From positions 1 to 58,342 of the forward strand of contig JANWJZ010000056.1 of the NCBI GenBank assembly GCA_025451675.1: a DNA stretch of 58,342 nucleotides. The letters run 5' to 3'. Origin of the DNA: Halanaerobiales bacterium (lineage in GTDB: Bacteria > Bacillota > Halanaerobiia > Halanaerobiales > DTU029). Within the stretch, counting starts at the first letter, position 1. Every line of letters begins with the position of its first letter. A program made the translations under genes and the position numbers. This document shows, piece by piece, positions 8,384 through 16,237 of the stretch. The notes under the pieces are model-generated. The model was not told the DNA's origin. It was given only the letters and a program-made list of their open reading frames with translations, and searched no databases.

Positions 8384-9589
8384 ATGAATTTTTTATTTTA
8401 TATATCTATAATAGTCTTTACGGGAATTATAGCCGCAAAAATCTTTTCCAGGTTTAGATTACCGAATGTTACAGGTTATCTGATTGGTGGTCTGATTATT
8501 GGGCCTTCCCTTTTAGGGATTATACCACAGGAGGCCATGGGAGACCTTAAGATCGTATCAGAAATGGCGCTGGCCTTTATTGCTTATGGTATTGGAAGCG
8601 AATTTAATCTGAGCCAGCTTAAAAAAATGGGAAAAAATATAATTACGATAACCCTTTTTCAGACCATTGCTACTATGCTTTTTGTAACTGCTGCCATAGC
8701 TTTCATCAGTGGGCAATCTCTCTCCTTTAGCCTCGTTTTGGGAGCTATCAGTGCCGCAACTGCCCCGGCTGCTACAGTGATGGTAATTAAACAGTACAGG
8801 GCCAGAGGGGAAGTAGTAAACACATTATTACCCGTAGTCGCCCTGGATGATGCTATCTGTATCATCGCCTTTGGGATAGCTACTTCCGTAGCACGGGCTT
8901 TTGTAGGCCAGACTGGCACAATTTCAGTATTTAATATGCTTGTAATTCCTATGTTAGAAGTTATTGCCGCTCTGGCATTGGGGCTTATAATGGGAGTATT
9001 TCTTATCCTATTGATCAAAAAAATCGATGGTGAAACAGAACTGATGTCATTGATCATTGCCATTGTGTTTGCCACAGCAGCTATTTCCCTCAGGTTTAAC
9101 TTATCATCACTTCTCTCCTGTATGATGTTAGGTGCCACTATTGTAAATGTGATTCCAAACTTTAAAAAGGCCTTTACTATAGCAGATAGATTTACTCCAG
9201 CCTTATATGTGGCCTTTTTCACTGCTTCAGGCGCAGAGTTAAATCTTTCTGTCTTAAGATCTGTGGGTTTAATAGGGATTGTATATATAGTATTTAGAAT
9301 TATCGGTAAGCTGGCTGGTTCATATCTGGGAGCAAGGGTTTCCAATGCCTCAGAAAATGTCAGGAAATACTTAGGTTTTACCTTATTACCACAAGCCGGA
9401 GTGGCCATCGGATTATCCATGGTAGCGAAAAGTATTTTACCACATCCCTACGGAGACCAGGTAAGGACTATAGTACTTGCAGGCACGATAGTATTTGAAC
9501 TATTAGGCCCGGTAATAACAAAAAATGCATTAATTAAGGCCGGGGAAATAAAATTGAGAGATATGGATAAAGTAGCTGAAGAAGTTTAA
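8384..9589 (+). CDS. Cation:proton antiporter, CPA2 family (Kef/NapA-like)
   Basis: Integral membrane exchanger of 401 residues with about 12 hydrophobic segments. The N-terminus has the family's glycine-rich entry (NVTGYLIGGLIIGPSLLGI), and the ion-binding region appears as VVALDDAICIIAFGIATS, with paired aspartates as expected for electrogenic CPA2 exchangers. There is no RCK/TrkA-N domain: the protein ends soon after the last membrane segment. Regulation that other Kef systems get from a fused nucleotide domain may here be supplied by the two PII-like proteins upstream. Ion specificity (Na+ or K+) cannot be assigned. Confidence 0.88.
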   Translation: MNFLFYISIIVFTGIIAAKIFSRFRLPNVTGYLIGGLIIGPSLLGIIPQEAMGDLKIVSEMALAFIAYGIGSEFNLSQLKKMGKNIITITLFQTIATMLFVTAAIAFISGQSLSFSLVLGAISAATAPAATVMVIKQYRARGEVVNTLLPVVALDDAICIIAFGIATSVARAFVGQTGTISVFNMLVIPMLEVIAALALGLIMGVFLILLIKKIDGETELMSLIIAIVFATAAISLRFNLSSLLSCMMLGATIVNVIPNFKKAFTIADRFTPALYVAFFTASGAELNLSVLRSVGLIGIVYIVFRIIGKLAGSYLGARVSNASENVRKYLGFTLLPQAGVAIGLSMVAKSILPHPYGDQVRTIVLAGTIVFELLGPVITKNALIKAGEIKLRDMDKVAEEV

Positions 9590-9623
9590 ATATATTCAAA
9601 TTGAAGATATAGTTATAAAGAGG

Positions 9624-9660
9624 AAATAGAGGCCCCAAAACCTGAGCCTCTATTTTTATT
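9624..9660. terminator. Bidirectional terminator between antiporter and AraC-type genes
   Basis: A 10-bp stem (9624-9633 with 9646-9655) with T-rich sequence on the plus-strand exit. It lies between convergent genes and touches the stop region of the AraC-type gene, so it can serve both. Confidence 0.75.
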
Positions 9661-10513
9661 TGGAAACAATAATTTCACTTCTCATATTTAATTTTCTATA
9701 TTTACTGGGGCTTAAACCTTTTTCTTTTTTAAATAATTTAGAAAAATACAGGGGATCCTGGTATCCTACAGAACGTGAAATTTCAGCAATTGAAAGTTCT
9801 GTATTTTTCATCAGTTTACAGGCCTGGTTTAAGCGGAAATTAATCAGGTATTTTTGAGGTGATATTCCCATTTCTTTTTTAAATATTGTAAAAAAATATG
9901 TCCTATCCAGGCCTATATATTCAGATATTTCTTCAATACTTATTTGCCGGGAGTAGTTATAGGTAATATAATCAAGAGCCAGCTTAATATATTTATTTTT
10001 ACTGATATGCTTTGCTTTATCCTGTTCTTGTACTTTGCTGATATAGGCCAGAAAATGATACAGATATCCTGTTAACAACATTTGATTGGTGCTGTTAATC
10101 TCTTTAAGGGAAATCATTTTTCTGATTATTTCTTCCAATTCATTTCCTGCATAAGAAAAAACAGGATTATTTATACTTAAACCGCTTCTTTTTAAATATG
10201 TTTCTGCCATCAGGCCGTTAAAACCAAGCCAGATATAAAACCATGGTTCATCATTATCGGCCTGGTAAAAGGAGATGGTGTCAGGAACGATTAAAAAACC
10301 CTGTTTAGCATTGATCAGGTATTCCTGTTTATTGATTATAAATTTTCCCTTTCCATTGATAACATAATGAATTAAATAATGATCACGGATTCCCGGTCCC
10401 CATGAATGACCGGGTTTACACTTTTCTATACCGCATATGTACATATTTAAATCTCTATTTTTATCTTTATCCTGATGGTTTGTTAATTGAATAAAGTCCG
10501 TTATTTTATGCAT
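9656..10513 (-). CDS. AraC-family transcriptional regulator
   Basis: 285-residue DNA-binding regulator. The N-terminal half is a cupin-like sugar-sensing domain (HYLIHYVINGKGKFIINKQ), and the C-terminal 100 residues hold two helix-turn-helix motifs (SIEEISEYIGLDRTYFFTIFKKEMG and SIAEISRSVGYQDPLYFSKLFKKEKG). ATG at 10513 is preferred because AGGTG lies 9 nt upstream; a GTG at 10525 overlaps that site. It is divergent from the GH27-GH4 operon across about 136 bp that contain two near-identical direct repeats, so it is very likely the local activator responding to an alpha-galactoside. Confidence 0.9.
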   Translation of the reverse strand: MHKITDFIQLTNHQDKDKNRDLNMYICGIEKCKPGHSWGPGIRDHYLIHYVINGKGKFIINKQEYLINAKQGFLIVPDTISFYQADNDEPWFYIWLGFNGLMAETYLKRSGLSINNPVFSYAGNELEEIIRKMISLKEINSTNQMLLTGYLYHFLAYISKVQEQDKAKHISKNKYIKLALDYITYNYSRQISIEEISEYIGLDRTYFFTIFKKEMGISPQKYLINFRLNQACKLMKNTELSIAEISRSVGYQDPLYFSKLFKKEKGLSPSKYRKLNMRSEIIVSK

Positions 10514-10537
10514 TAAACTATACACCTGCCTATTATA

Positions 10538-10569
10538 TTAAACAACATTATAACATAGTTAGACAACAT
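10538..10569 (+). promoter_or_regulatory. Probable AraC-type operator: two direct half-sites 21 bp apart
   Basis: TTAAACAACAT at 10538-10548 and TTAGACAACAT at 10559-10569 match at 10 of 11 positions, and their starts are 21 bp apart, two helical turns. This is the geometry expected for tandem binding of an AraC-family dimer. A TATAAA-like -10 element at 10598-10603 lies downstream, placing the inner half-site just upstream of the -35 region of the galactosidase operon. Confidence 0.6.
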
Positions 10570-10649
10570 CAGTCCATGGTTTTAAGGGAAAAGAGAATAT
10601 AAAATATAAGCAATGGATTATTTTGATTTATAAAAAAGGAGGATGGAGA

Positions 10650-11918
10650 ATGTCCAGAAAGCTTGCTCAAACCCCGCCAATGGGATGGAATAGCTGGGAT
10701 TGCTATGGTGCCAGTGTGCGGGAAGATGAAGTCCGGGCCAATGCCGAATATATGGCGAAGAATCTTAAACAATTCGGCTGGGAATATGTAGTGGTGGATA
10801 TCCAATGGTATGAACCCAATGCCAAAAGCGACCAGTATAATCCCCATGCTCCACTGGTGATGGATGAATACTCCAGGTTGCTGCCGGCAATAAACCGCTT
10901 CCCCAGTGCAGCTGGCGGTAAGGGCTTTAAACCACTGGGTGATTATATCCATAGCCTGGGGCTTAAATTTGGAATCCATATATTGCGGGGTATCCCCCGG
11001 CAGGCTGTTGCCCAAAATACAGCGATTCTGGGGACAAATTATACTGCAGCAGATATTGCTGATACAGATAGTACTTGCGACTGGAACACGGATATGTATG
11101 GAGTTGATCCTACTAGACCGGGTGCCCAGGAATATTATAATTCTATCTTTCAACTTTATGCTGAGTGGGGCGTCGACTATGTCAAGGTTGATGATATTAC
11201 CCGTCCTTACCGCCGGGGCGAGATTGAGTTGATCCACAATGCAATCAAAAATTCCGGCAGGGAAATGGTACTCAGTCTTTCACCAGGACCAACTCCTGTA
11301 TCTGAAGGGGATCATGTGTCAAAATACGCTAATCTCTGGCGGATGACCGATGACTTCTGGGATCGCTGGGATTATCTGTATGCAATGTTTGAGAGGGCGG
11401 ATGCCTGGAGTGATTATATTGGACCGGGGCACTGGCCTGACGCTGATATGCTTCCTCTTGGCAGGATAGGAATCAGAAGTGCCGGGGGTGACCGGTATAC
11501 ACGTTTTACCAAAGATGAACAGATTACCTTGATGACCCTTTGGGCGATGATGCGTTCTCCATTGATGTTTGGCGGGGATTTGCGTTATAATGACGAGTGG
11601 ACCACATCCTTGCTTACCAATGAGGAAGTACTGAGGATTACGAAATCCAGCCATTCCAACCGTCAATTGTATCGTGAGGGTGATATAATTGCCTGGACTG
11701 CGGTGGGAGAGGATGATTCCGTTTATCTGGCTCATTTTAATTTAGGGAAGGAAGCAGTTGATATTTCTACAGAACTGTCTCAGTTAGGTTTATCCGGTAT
11801 TTATCTGGTGCGTGATCTGTGGGCGAAAGAAGATATGGAAACAACTAACACTGGTATACTTACCAATGTGCCTGCACATGGGGCGGTTCTAATGAAATTA
11901 ACCAGACAGGAGGGATAA
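10650..11918 (+). CDS. Glycoside hydrolase family 27 protein, probable alpha-galactosidase
   Basis: Intracellular (no signal peptide) GH27 enzyme of 422 residues, retaining mechanism. The family opening PPMGWNSWDCYG is intact. The nucleophile aspartate is in DYVKVDD, the proposed acid/base aspartate in WRMTDDFWDRW, and GPGHWPDADML matches the conserved loop. The region after strand 2 is longer than in classical enzymes: the DAG-type motif is replaced by a longer stretch with RGIPRQAV, so specificity could differ (for example beta-L-arabinopyranoside). Start ATG follows AAAGGAGGA; an upstream ATG at 10623 precedes that site and is rejected. One base separates it from the GH4 gene. Confidence 0.85.
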   Translation: MSRKLAQTPPMGWNSWDCYGASVREDEVRANAEYMAKNLKQFGWEYVVVDIQWYEPNAKSDQYNPHAPLVMDEYSRLLPAINRFPSAAGGKGFKPLGDYIHSLGLKFGIHILRGIPRQAVAQNTAILGTNYTAADIADTDSTCDWNTDMYGVDPTRPGAQEYYNSIFQLYAEWGVDYVKVDDITRPYRRGEIELIHNAIKNSGREMVLSLSPGPTPVSEGDHVSKYANLWRMTDDFWDRWDYLYAMFERADAWSDYIGPGHWPDADMLPLGRIGIRSAGGDRYTRFTKDEQITLMTLWAMMRSPLMFGGDLRYNDEWTTSLLTNEEVLRITKSSHSNRQLYREGDIIAWTAVGEDDSVYLAHFNLGKEAVDISTELSQLGLSGIYLVRDLWAKEDMETTNTGILTNVPAHGAVLMKLTRQEG

Positions 11919-11919
11919 A

Positions 11920-13218
11920 ATGCCTAAAATAACTTTTCTGGGGGCCGGAAGCACAGTTTTTGCTAAAAATGTATTAGGTGATTGTCTTTTATCACCTGCT
12001 TTAAATTCTTCAGAAATTGCCCTTTATGATATTGATGAACAACGCCTGAAAGAATCTGAAATGATGCTTAAAAATTTAAATAAAAATTGTAACCAGAACA
12101 GAGCAAAAATTATAGCCTATACCGACCGTTTAGAAGCTTTACGGGGTGCTGATTATGTTATCAATGCTGTCCAGATTGGTGGATATGAACCCTGTACGGT
12201 TATTGATTTTGAAGTTCCTAAAAAATATGGCTTAAGGCAAACAATTGGAGATACAACGGGTATTGGGGGTATTTTCCGGGCTCTCAGAACAATACCGGTG
12301 ATGCTTGATTTTGCCAGAGACATGGAAAAGGTTTGTCCAGATGCATGGTTTTTAAATTATACCAATCCCATGTCTATAGTAACGGGTGCTATGCTGAGGG
12401 CAACCAATATTAAGACCGTTGGCCTTTGCCATAGTGTTCAGGTATGTGCATCAGGACTGCTGGAAGGCCTGGGTATGAGTACGGAAAATATACAGTGGAA
12501 AATAGCCGGTATAAATCACATGGCCTGGCTTCTTGAAATTAAAAGGGATGGCAAAGACCTTTATCCTGAAATAAAAAGACGGGCAGAAGAAAGAAAAACT
12601 CCGCACAATGATATGGTTAGATATGAAATAATGAAGCGTTTTGGTTATTATGTGACTGAATCCAGTGAACATCTTGCAGAGTATTTGCCATATTTCATTA
12701 AGAGTAAATATCCTGAATTAATCGAAAGGTTTAATATACCCCTTGATGAATATCCGCGCCGTTGTGAAGCTCAAATTAAAGGCTGGGAAACTATGAGGGA
12801 GGAATTGGTTAATAATAAGGAGTTGACTCATAGCAGGACCAATGAATATGCCTCCTATATTATGGAAGCTATGGAGACTGACCAGCCTTATAAGATTGTA
12901 GCTAATGTATTGAATACGGGTTTAATAACTAATTTACCGGAAAAAGCCGTTGTAGAAGTACCCTGCCTCGTGGACAGAAGTGGGATTAGCCCCTGTTATG
13001 TTGGAGAACTTCCTGAACAGCTGGCTGCCTTAAATAGGACTAATATCAATGTACATTTATTGACAATTGAAGCTGCCCTTACCCGTAAAAAAGAATATAT
13101 ATATCAGGCAGCTTTACTGGATCCCCATACATCTGCAGAATTATCTATAGATGAAATAATATCCCTGTGTGATGATTTAATTGAAGCACATGGAGATTGG
13201 TTGCCAGAATTTAATTAA
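11920..13218 (+). CDS. melA: Alpha-galactosidase MelA, glycoside hydrolase family 4
   Basis: 432-residue NAD- and Mn-dependent enzyme that uses a redox-elimination mechanism. The Rossmann motif FLGAGSTVFAKN begins at residue 5, followed by the MelA-type segments QIGGYEPCTVIDFEVP, LNYTNPM and the metal-binding GLCHSVQ, and GINHMAW. Segment-by-segment similarity to E. coli MelA is high, so melibiose/raffinose-type alpha-galactosides are the likely substrates. It is co-transcribed with the GH27 gene under the divergent AraC regulator. No transporter is in the operon, so substrate uptake must be encoded elsewhere. Confidence 0.9.
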   Translation: MPKITFLGAGSTVFAKNVLGDCLLSPALNSSEIALYDIDEQRLKESEMMLKNLNKNCNQNRAKIIAYTDRLEALRGADYVINAVQIGGYEPCTVIDFEVPKKYGLRQTIGDTTGIGGIFRALRTIPVMLDFARDMEKVCPDAWFLNYTNPMSIVTGAMLRATNIKTVGLCHSVQVCASGLLEGLGMSTENIQWKIAGINHMAWLLEIKRDGKDLYPEIKRRAEERKTPHNDMVRYEIMKRFGYYVTESSEHLAEYLPYFIKSKYPELIERFNIPLDEYPRRCEAQIKGWETMREELVNNKELTHSRTNEYASYIMEAMETDQPYKIVANVLNTGLITNLPEKAVVEVPCLVDRSGISPCYVGELPEQLAALNRTNINVHLLTIEAALTRKKEYIYQAALLDPHTSAELSIDEIISLCDDLIEAHGDWLPEFN

Positions 13219-13232
13219 GGATGAAATTTTGC

Positions 13233-13261
13233 TTGACAATTTATCTGTTTAATGATATTCT
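13233..13261 (+). promoter_or_regulatory. Promoter of the metNIQ transcript
   Basis: TTGACA at 13233-13238, 17-bp spacer, TATTCT at 13256-13261. It is a consensus SigA -35 with a near-consensus -10, and places the transcript start about 45 bp before the SAM riboswitch core. Confidence 0.8.
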
Positions 13262-13307
13262 TAATTAAAATATCTATCGTATAATTTTCTGGACAATTAT
13301 ATAAATC

Positions 13308-13450
13308 AGAATCATCAAGAGTGGTGGAGGGACTGGCCCGATGAAACCCGGCAACCTACCCCGTTGAGGGAAAGGTGCTAAATCCTGCATTCCCACTTCA
13401 GGGAATGAGAGATGAGAGGACTTACATAACCCTCTCTGAGGGTTTTTTTC
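13308..13450 (+). ncRNA. SAM-I (S-box) riboswitch controlling metNIQ
   Basis: Carries the hallmark S-box core: AGAGTGGTGGAGGGA near 13319, then GATGAAACCCGGCAACC at about 13340-13356, a GGTGCTAAATCC element at 13374-13385 and a 3' P1 strand GATGAG near 13411. A short GC hairpin at 13430-13442 followed by seven T is the terminator. High SAM should terminate transcription before metNIQ. Confidence 0.95.
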
Positions 13451-13541
13451 ATATCTACGGCACGCTGGTTAATTATTGTGCAGGAGTTATATTTTTAAAA
13501 AATTTAAAAAGAAGTAGAGGAGGAAAGGTGGTTTTAAATCG

Positions 13542-14555
13542 GTGATAGAGATAAAAGGACTGGTGAAAAATTATAGTACCGGACAGGGAGTTTTACATGC
13601 CCTTAATGGTGTTGATTTAAAGGTAAATGAAGGAGAAATATTTGGGATTATAGGGCCCAGTGGTGCCGGAAAGAGTACCCTGATCAGGTCACTGAATTTA
13701 CTGGAGATACCTGATGCAGGCAGTATAAAAATTAATGGGAAAGAAGTAAGAAGCCTGAAGGGTAAAGAGTTGAGGGATTTCCGCAGGAAGATTGGAATGA
13801 TATTTCAGCATTTTAATCTCCTCTCTTCCCGCACAGTCAGGGAGAATATAGCTTTTCCCCTGGAGATAGCCGGTGTGCCTGCCGGAGAGAGAAACAGGAA
13901 AGTAGACCGCTTAATGGAATTGGTGGGCCTGAGTGCCCATGCAGATCATTATCCTTCCGAACTCAGTGGTGGGCAGAAGCAGAGAGTGGGGATTGCCAGA
14001 GCCCTGGCCAACGATCCCCAAATACTTCTCTCCGATGAAGCTACTTCCTCGCTGGATCCGGAGAGCACTGAAGCAATACTGGATTTATTAAAAAGGATCC
14101 GGGATGAGCTGAATCTTACCATTGTGCTGATTACCCATGAGATGGAGGTCATCAAAAAGATCTGTGACCGGGTGGCAGTACTTGAAAACGGGAGGGTTAT
14201 AGAGGAAGGGGAGGTCATAGATGTTTTTCTTAACCCACAGCAGGAGTTAACCAGGCGTTTTATAAGAACTGTAATTGATTATACCCTTCCTGAAGGTCTG
14301 GAAGAAATGGTGATTAAAGGTACTCTGGTCCGGGTTACCTTCAAAGGAGAATCTACTCATCAGCCATTGATGTCCTTGCTGGTGAAAAAGTATCAGATTG
14401 ATGCCAATATCCTCTATGGCAGAATCGATGATATTCAGGGCACCCCCTTTGGAACTTTAATTCTGGAAATGATCCCTAATGGCGGTTCAATAGATCAGGC
14501 TTTGAATTTTTTAAAAGAACAGGGACTGGTAGTCGAGGTGTTGAAAAATGGGTGA
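13542..14555 (+). CDS. metN: Methionine ABC transporter ATP-binding protein MetN
   Basis: 337-residue ATPase of the methionine importer. Walker A (GPSGAGKST), Q-loop (IFQHFNLL), signature (LSGGQKQR), Walker B (ILLSDEATSSLD) and H-loop (ITHEM) are all present. The C-terminal about 90 residues form the NIL domain that in E. coli MetN binds methionine and inhibits transport. The start is GTG 13542; an in-frame ATG is not available nearby. It is preceded by a SAM riboswitch and overlaps metI by 8 bp, so it belongs to a methionine-repressed metNIQ operon. Confidence 0.95.
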   Translation: MIEIKGLVKNYSTGQGVLHALNGVDLKVNEGEIFGIIGPSGAGKSTLIRSLNLLEIPDAGSIKINGKEVRSLKGKELRDFRRKIGMIFQHFNLLSSRTVRENIAFPLEIAGVPAGERNRKVDRLMELVGLSAHADHYPSELSGGQKQRVGIARALANDPQILLSDEATSSLDPESTEAILDLLKRIRDELNLTIVLITHEMEVIKKICDRVAVLENGRVIEEGEVIDVFLNPQQELTRRFIRTVIDYTLPEGLEEMVIKGTLVRVTFKGESTHQPLMSLLVKKYQIDANILYGRIDDIQGTPFGTLILEMIPNGGSIDQALNFLKEQGLVVEVLKNG

Positions 14556-15219
14556 GTTGTTAGCAATCTTGGAAAAATATAATCATTTATTATTGAATGG
14601 TACGCTGGAGACCCTGTATATGGTAAGTGTCTCCCTTGTAATTGCTGTTATTTTTGGAATACCTTTAGGTGTTTTAACTACCATCACGAGAAAAGGCCAT
14701 ATTCTGACTAATAATGTCTTAAATAAGATACTTGATGGGATTATTAATATTGGCCGTTCTATACCCTTTATCATACTGATGGTAGCAATTATTCCTTTAA
14801 CCAGAGCCCTAGTAGGTACTTCTATCGGGACTACTGCGGCTATTGTTCCCCTGGCGGTAGCAGCAATACCCTTTGTGGCCAGGGTTGTAGATAATGCTTT
14901 GTTAGAGATTGATCCAGGAATAATAGAGGCAGCCCGTTCCATGGGTGCTACCCCCTTACAGATTATTGTAAAGGTTTTGCTTCCCGAAGCCCTGCCAGGC
15001 TTAATTCTGGGGGTTACCTTAACTGCAATAAACCTGATTGGCTATTCTGCAATGGCCGGAGCTATAGGAGGAGGTGGTCTGGGGGATATTGCTGTCCGTT
15101 ATGGTTATCAGCGTTTCCGAATTGAAGTAATGGTGCAGACAGTAATTATTTTAGTATTATTGGTCCAGTTAATTCAATGGGCAGGCAATAAAATAGCCAG
15201 CCATTTTGACCACAGGTAA
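14548..15219 (+). CDS. metI: Methionine ABC transporter permease MetI
   Basis: 223-residue integral membrane protein with about five membrane segments, a normal MetI length. The N-terminus LLLNGTLETLYMVSVSL and the core GRSIPFIILMVAIIPLTR are typical of the family, and the EAA loop reads EAARSMGATPLQIIVKVLLPEALPG. It overlaps metN by 8 bp, so the two are translationally coupled, and it is followed by the binding-protein gene. Confidence 0.94.
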   Translation: MGELLAILEKYNHLLLNGTLETLYMVSVSLVIAVIFGIPLGVLTTITRKGHILTNNVLNKILDGIINIGRSIPFIILMVAIIPLTRALVGTSIGTTAAIVPLAVAAIPFVARVVDNALLEIDPGIIEAARSMGATPLQIIVKVLLPEALPGLILGVTLTAINLIGYSAMAGAIGGGGLGDIAVRYGYQRFRIEVMVQTVIILVLLVQLIQWAGNKIASHFDHR

Positions 15220-15256
15220 GCTGTGAAGATAAAAAAAGAGTAGGGAGTTGATAGTA

Positions 15257-16066
15257 ATGAGAAATAAAAACCTTTTGTTCATATTGTTAATTTTAGTATT
15301 GGTAGTAGCTGCTGTCCTTATCCTTAATCTGGATAAGGATTCAGAAGAGACTGTACTTAAAGTAGGGGCAACCCCTGTTCCTCATGCAGAGATACTGGAG
15401 TTTGTAAAGCCATTATTGGCTGAGAAGGGTATTGTACTGGAGATTGTAGAATTTACTGATTATGTAACACCAAACCTGGCCCTCAATGATGGCAGCATTG
15501 ACGCAAACTTCTTCCAACACCAGCCTTATCTGGATAACTTTAATAAAGAACATAATCTTGATCTGGTTACAGCTGCTAAAATTCATGTAGAGCCCTTTGG
15601 ACTCTATTCTGAAAAAATAACATCCATCGATGAATTGCCTGATGGTGCCCTGATTGCTCTCCCCAATGACCCGACCAATGAAGGCCGCTCACTTCTATTG
15701 CTGGCCAATAAAGGTTATATTAGCCTGGAAGCAGAGAATGAATTAGAGGCTACTCCATATGATATAGTTGAAAATCCTAAAAGTCTGGTATTCAGAGAGC
15801 TGGAAGCTGCCCAGTTACCCAGGGTATTACCTGATGTTACAGCAGCCTTTATCAATACAAATTATGCGCTGGAAGCAGGCCTGAATCCCCTGGAAGATGC
15901 ACTGATCATTGAAGGCAGCGAGTCACCTTATGCCAACGTTCTGGCTGTTAAAAGGGAAAATGTTGAAAAGGAAGAAATAAAGATTCTGGTTGAAGTATTG
16001 ACTTCTGATTCAGTACGGGAGTTTATTCTGGATAAGTATCAGGGGGCTGTTGTTCCTGTATTTTAA
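15257..16066 (+). CDS. metQ: Methionine-binding protein MetQ (NlpA family), lacking a lipobox cysteine
   Basis: 269-residue substrate-binding protein of the methionine importer. The family core is clear: VGATPVPHAEILEFV, NLALNDGSIDANFFQHQPYLD and AALPRVL-type lobes with INTNYALEAGL. Relatives are normally lipoproteins, but here the hydrophobic N-terminus (residues 5-25) has no cysteine, so anchoring must be through an uncleaved membrane helix or the protein is released. ATG 15257 is chosen since TAGGGAG lies 9 nt upstream; TTG 15248 is too close. A terminator follows. Confidence 0.93.
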   Translation: MRNKNLLFILLILVLVVAAVLILNLDKDSEETVLKVGATPVPHAEILEFVKPLLAEKGIVLEIVEFTDYVTPNLALNDGSIDANFFQHQPYLDNFNKEHNLDLVTAAKIHVEPFGLYSEKITSIDELPDGALIALPNDPTNEGRSLLLLANKGYISLEAENELEATPYDIVENPKSLVFRELEAAQLPRVLPDVTAAFINTNYALEAGLNPLEDALIIEGSESPYANVLAVKRENVEKEEIKILVEVLTSDSVREFILDKYQGAVVPVF

Positions 16067-16081
16067 TATTATTTATTATTT

Positions 16082-16114
16082 GAAAGCACCTTTTTATAAG
16101 GTGCTTTCTTTTAT
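16082..16114 (+). terminator. Terminator of metNIQ
   Basis: An 11-bp perfect stem (16082-16092 with 16098-16108) with a short loop and a T-rich run after it. It separates metNIQ from the next operon. Confidence 0.88.
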
Positions 16115-16127
16115 TATCATAAATTTT

Positions 16128-16154
16128 GCAGGAATTAACAAATTTGTGTAGAAG
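16128..16154 (+). promoter_or_regulatory. SigH-type promoter match upstream of the activase-like trio
   Basis: GCAGGAATT at 16128-16136, 14 nt, then GAAG from 16151, with GTA just before it. This matches RNAGGAWWW-N11-RNNGAAT except for the last base. It is the only recognisable promoter between the metQ terminator and the trio, about 85 bp upstream of the first start codon. Confidence 0.5.
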
Positions 16155-16237
16155 AAACATATTATTGGGATTTATGGTTCGCAAACCGGGCTAATGTATA
16201 AAATTAAAAGTATATAAGACAAAGAGGGATGGATTAC

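Noticed and set aside
8659-9420. 253-residue open frame antisense to the antiporter gene
   Set aside because: It mirrors codon structure of the real gene, has no ribosome-binding site and no family-like sequence.
10569-11237. 222-residue open frame antisense to the GH27 gene
   Set aside because: The plus-strand gene has conserved GH27 motifs; the antisense product has none.
13482-13505. Fifth SigH-type site (GCAGGAGTT) upstream of metN
   Set aside because: The GAA element is missing at the 14-nt position.
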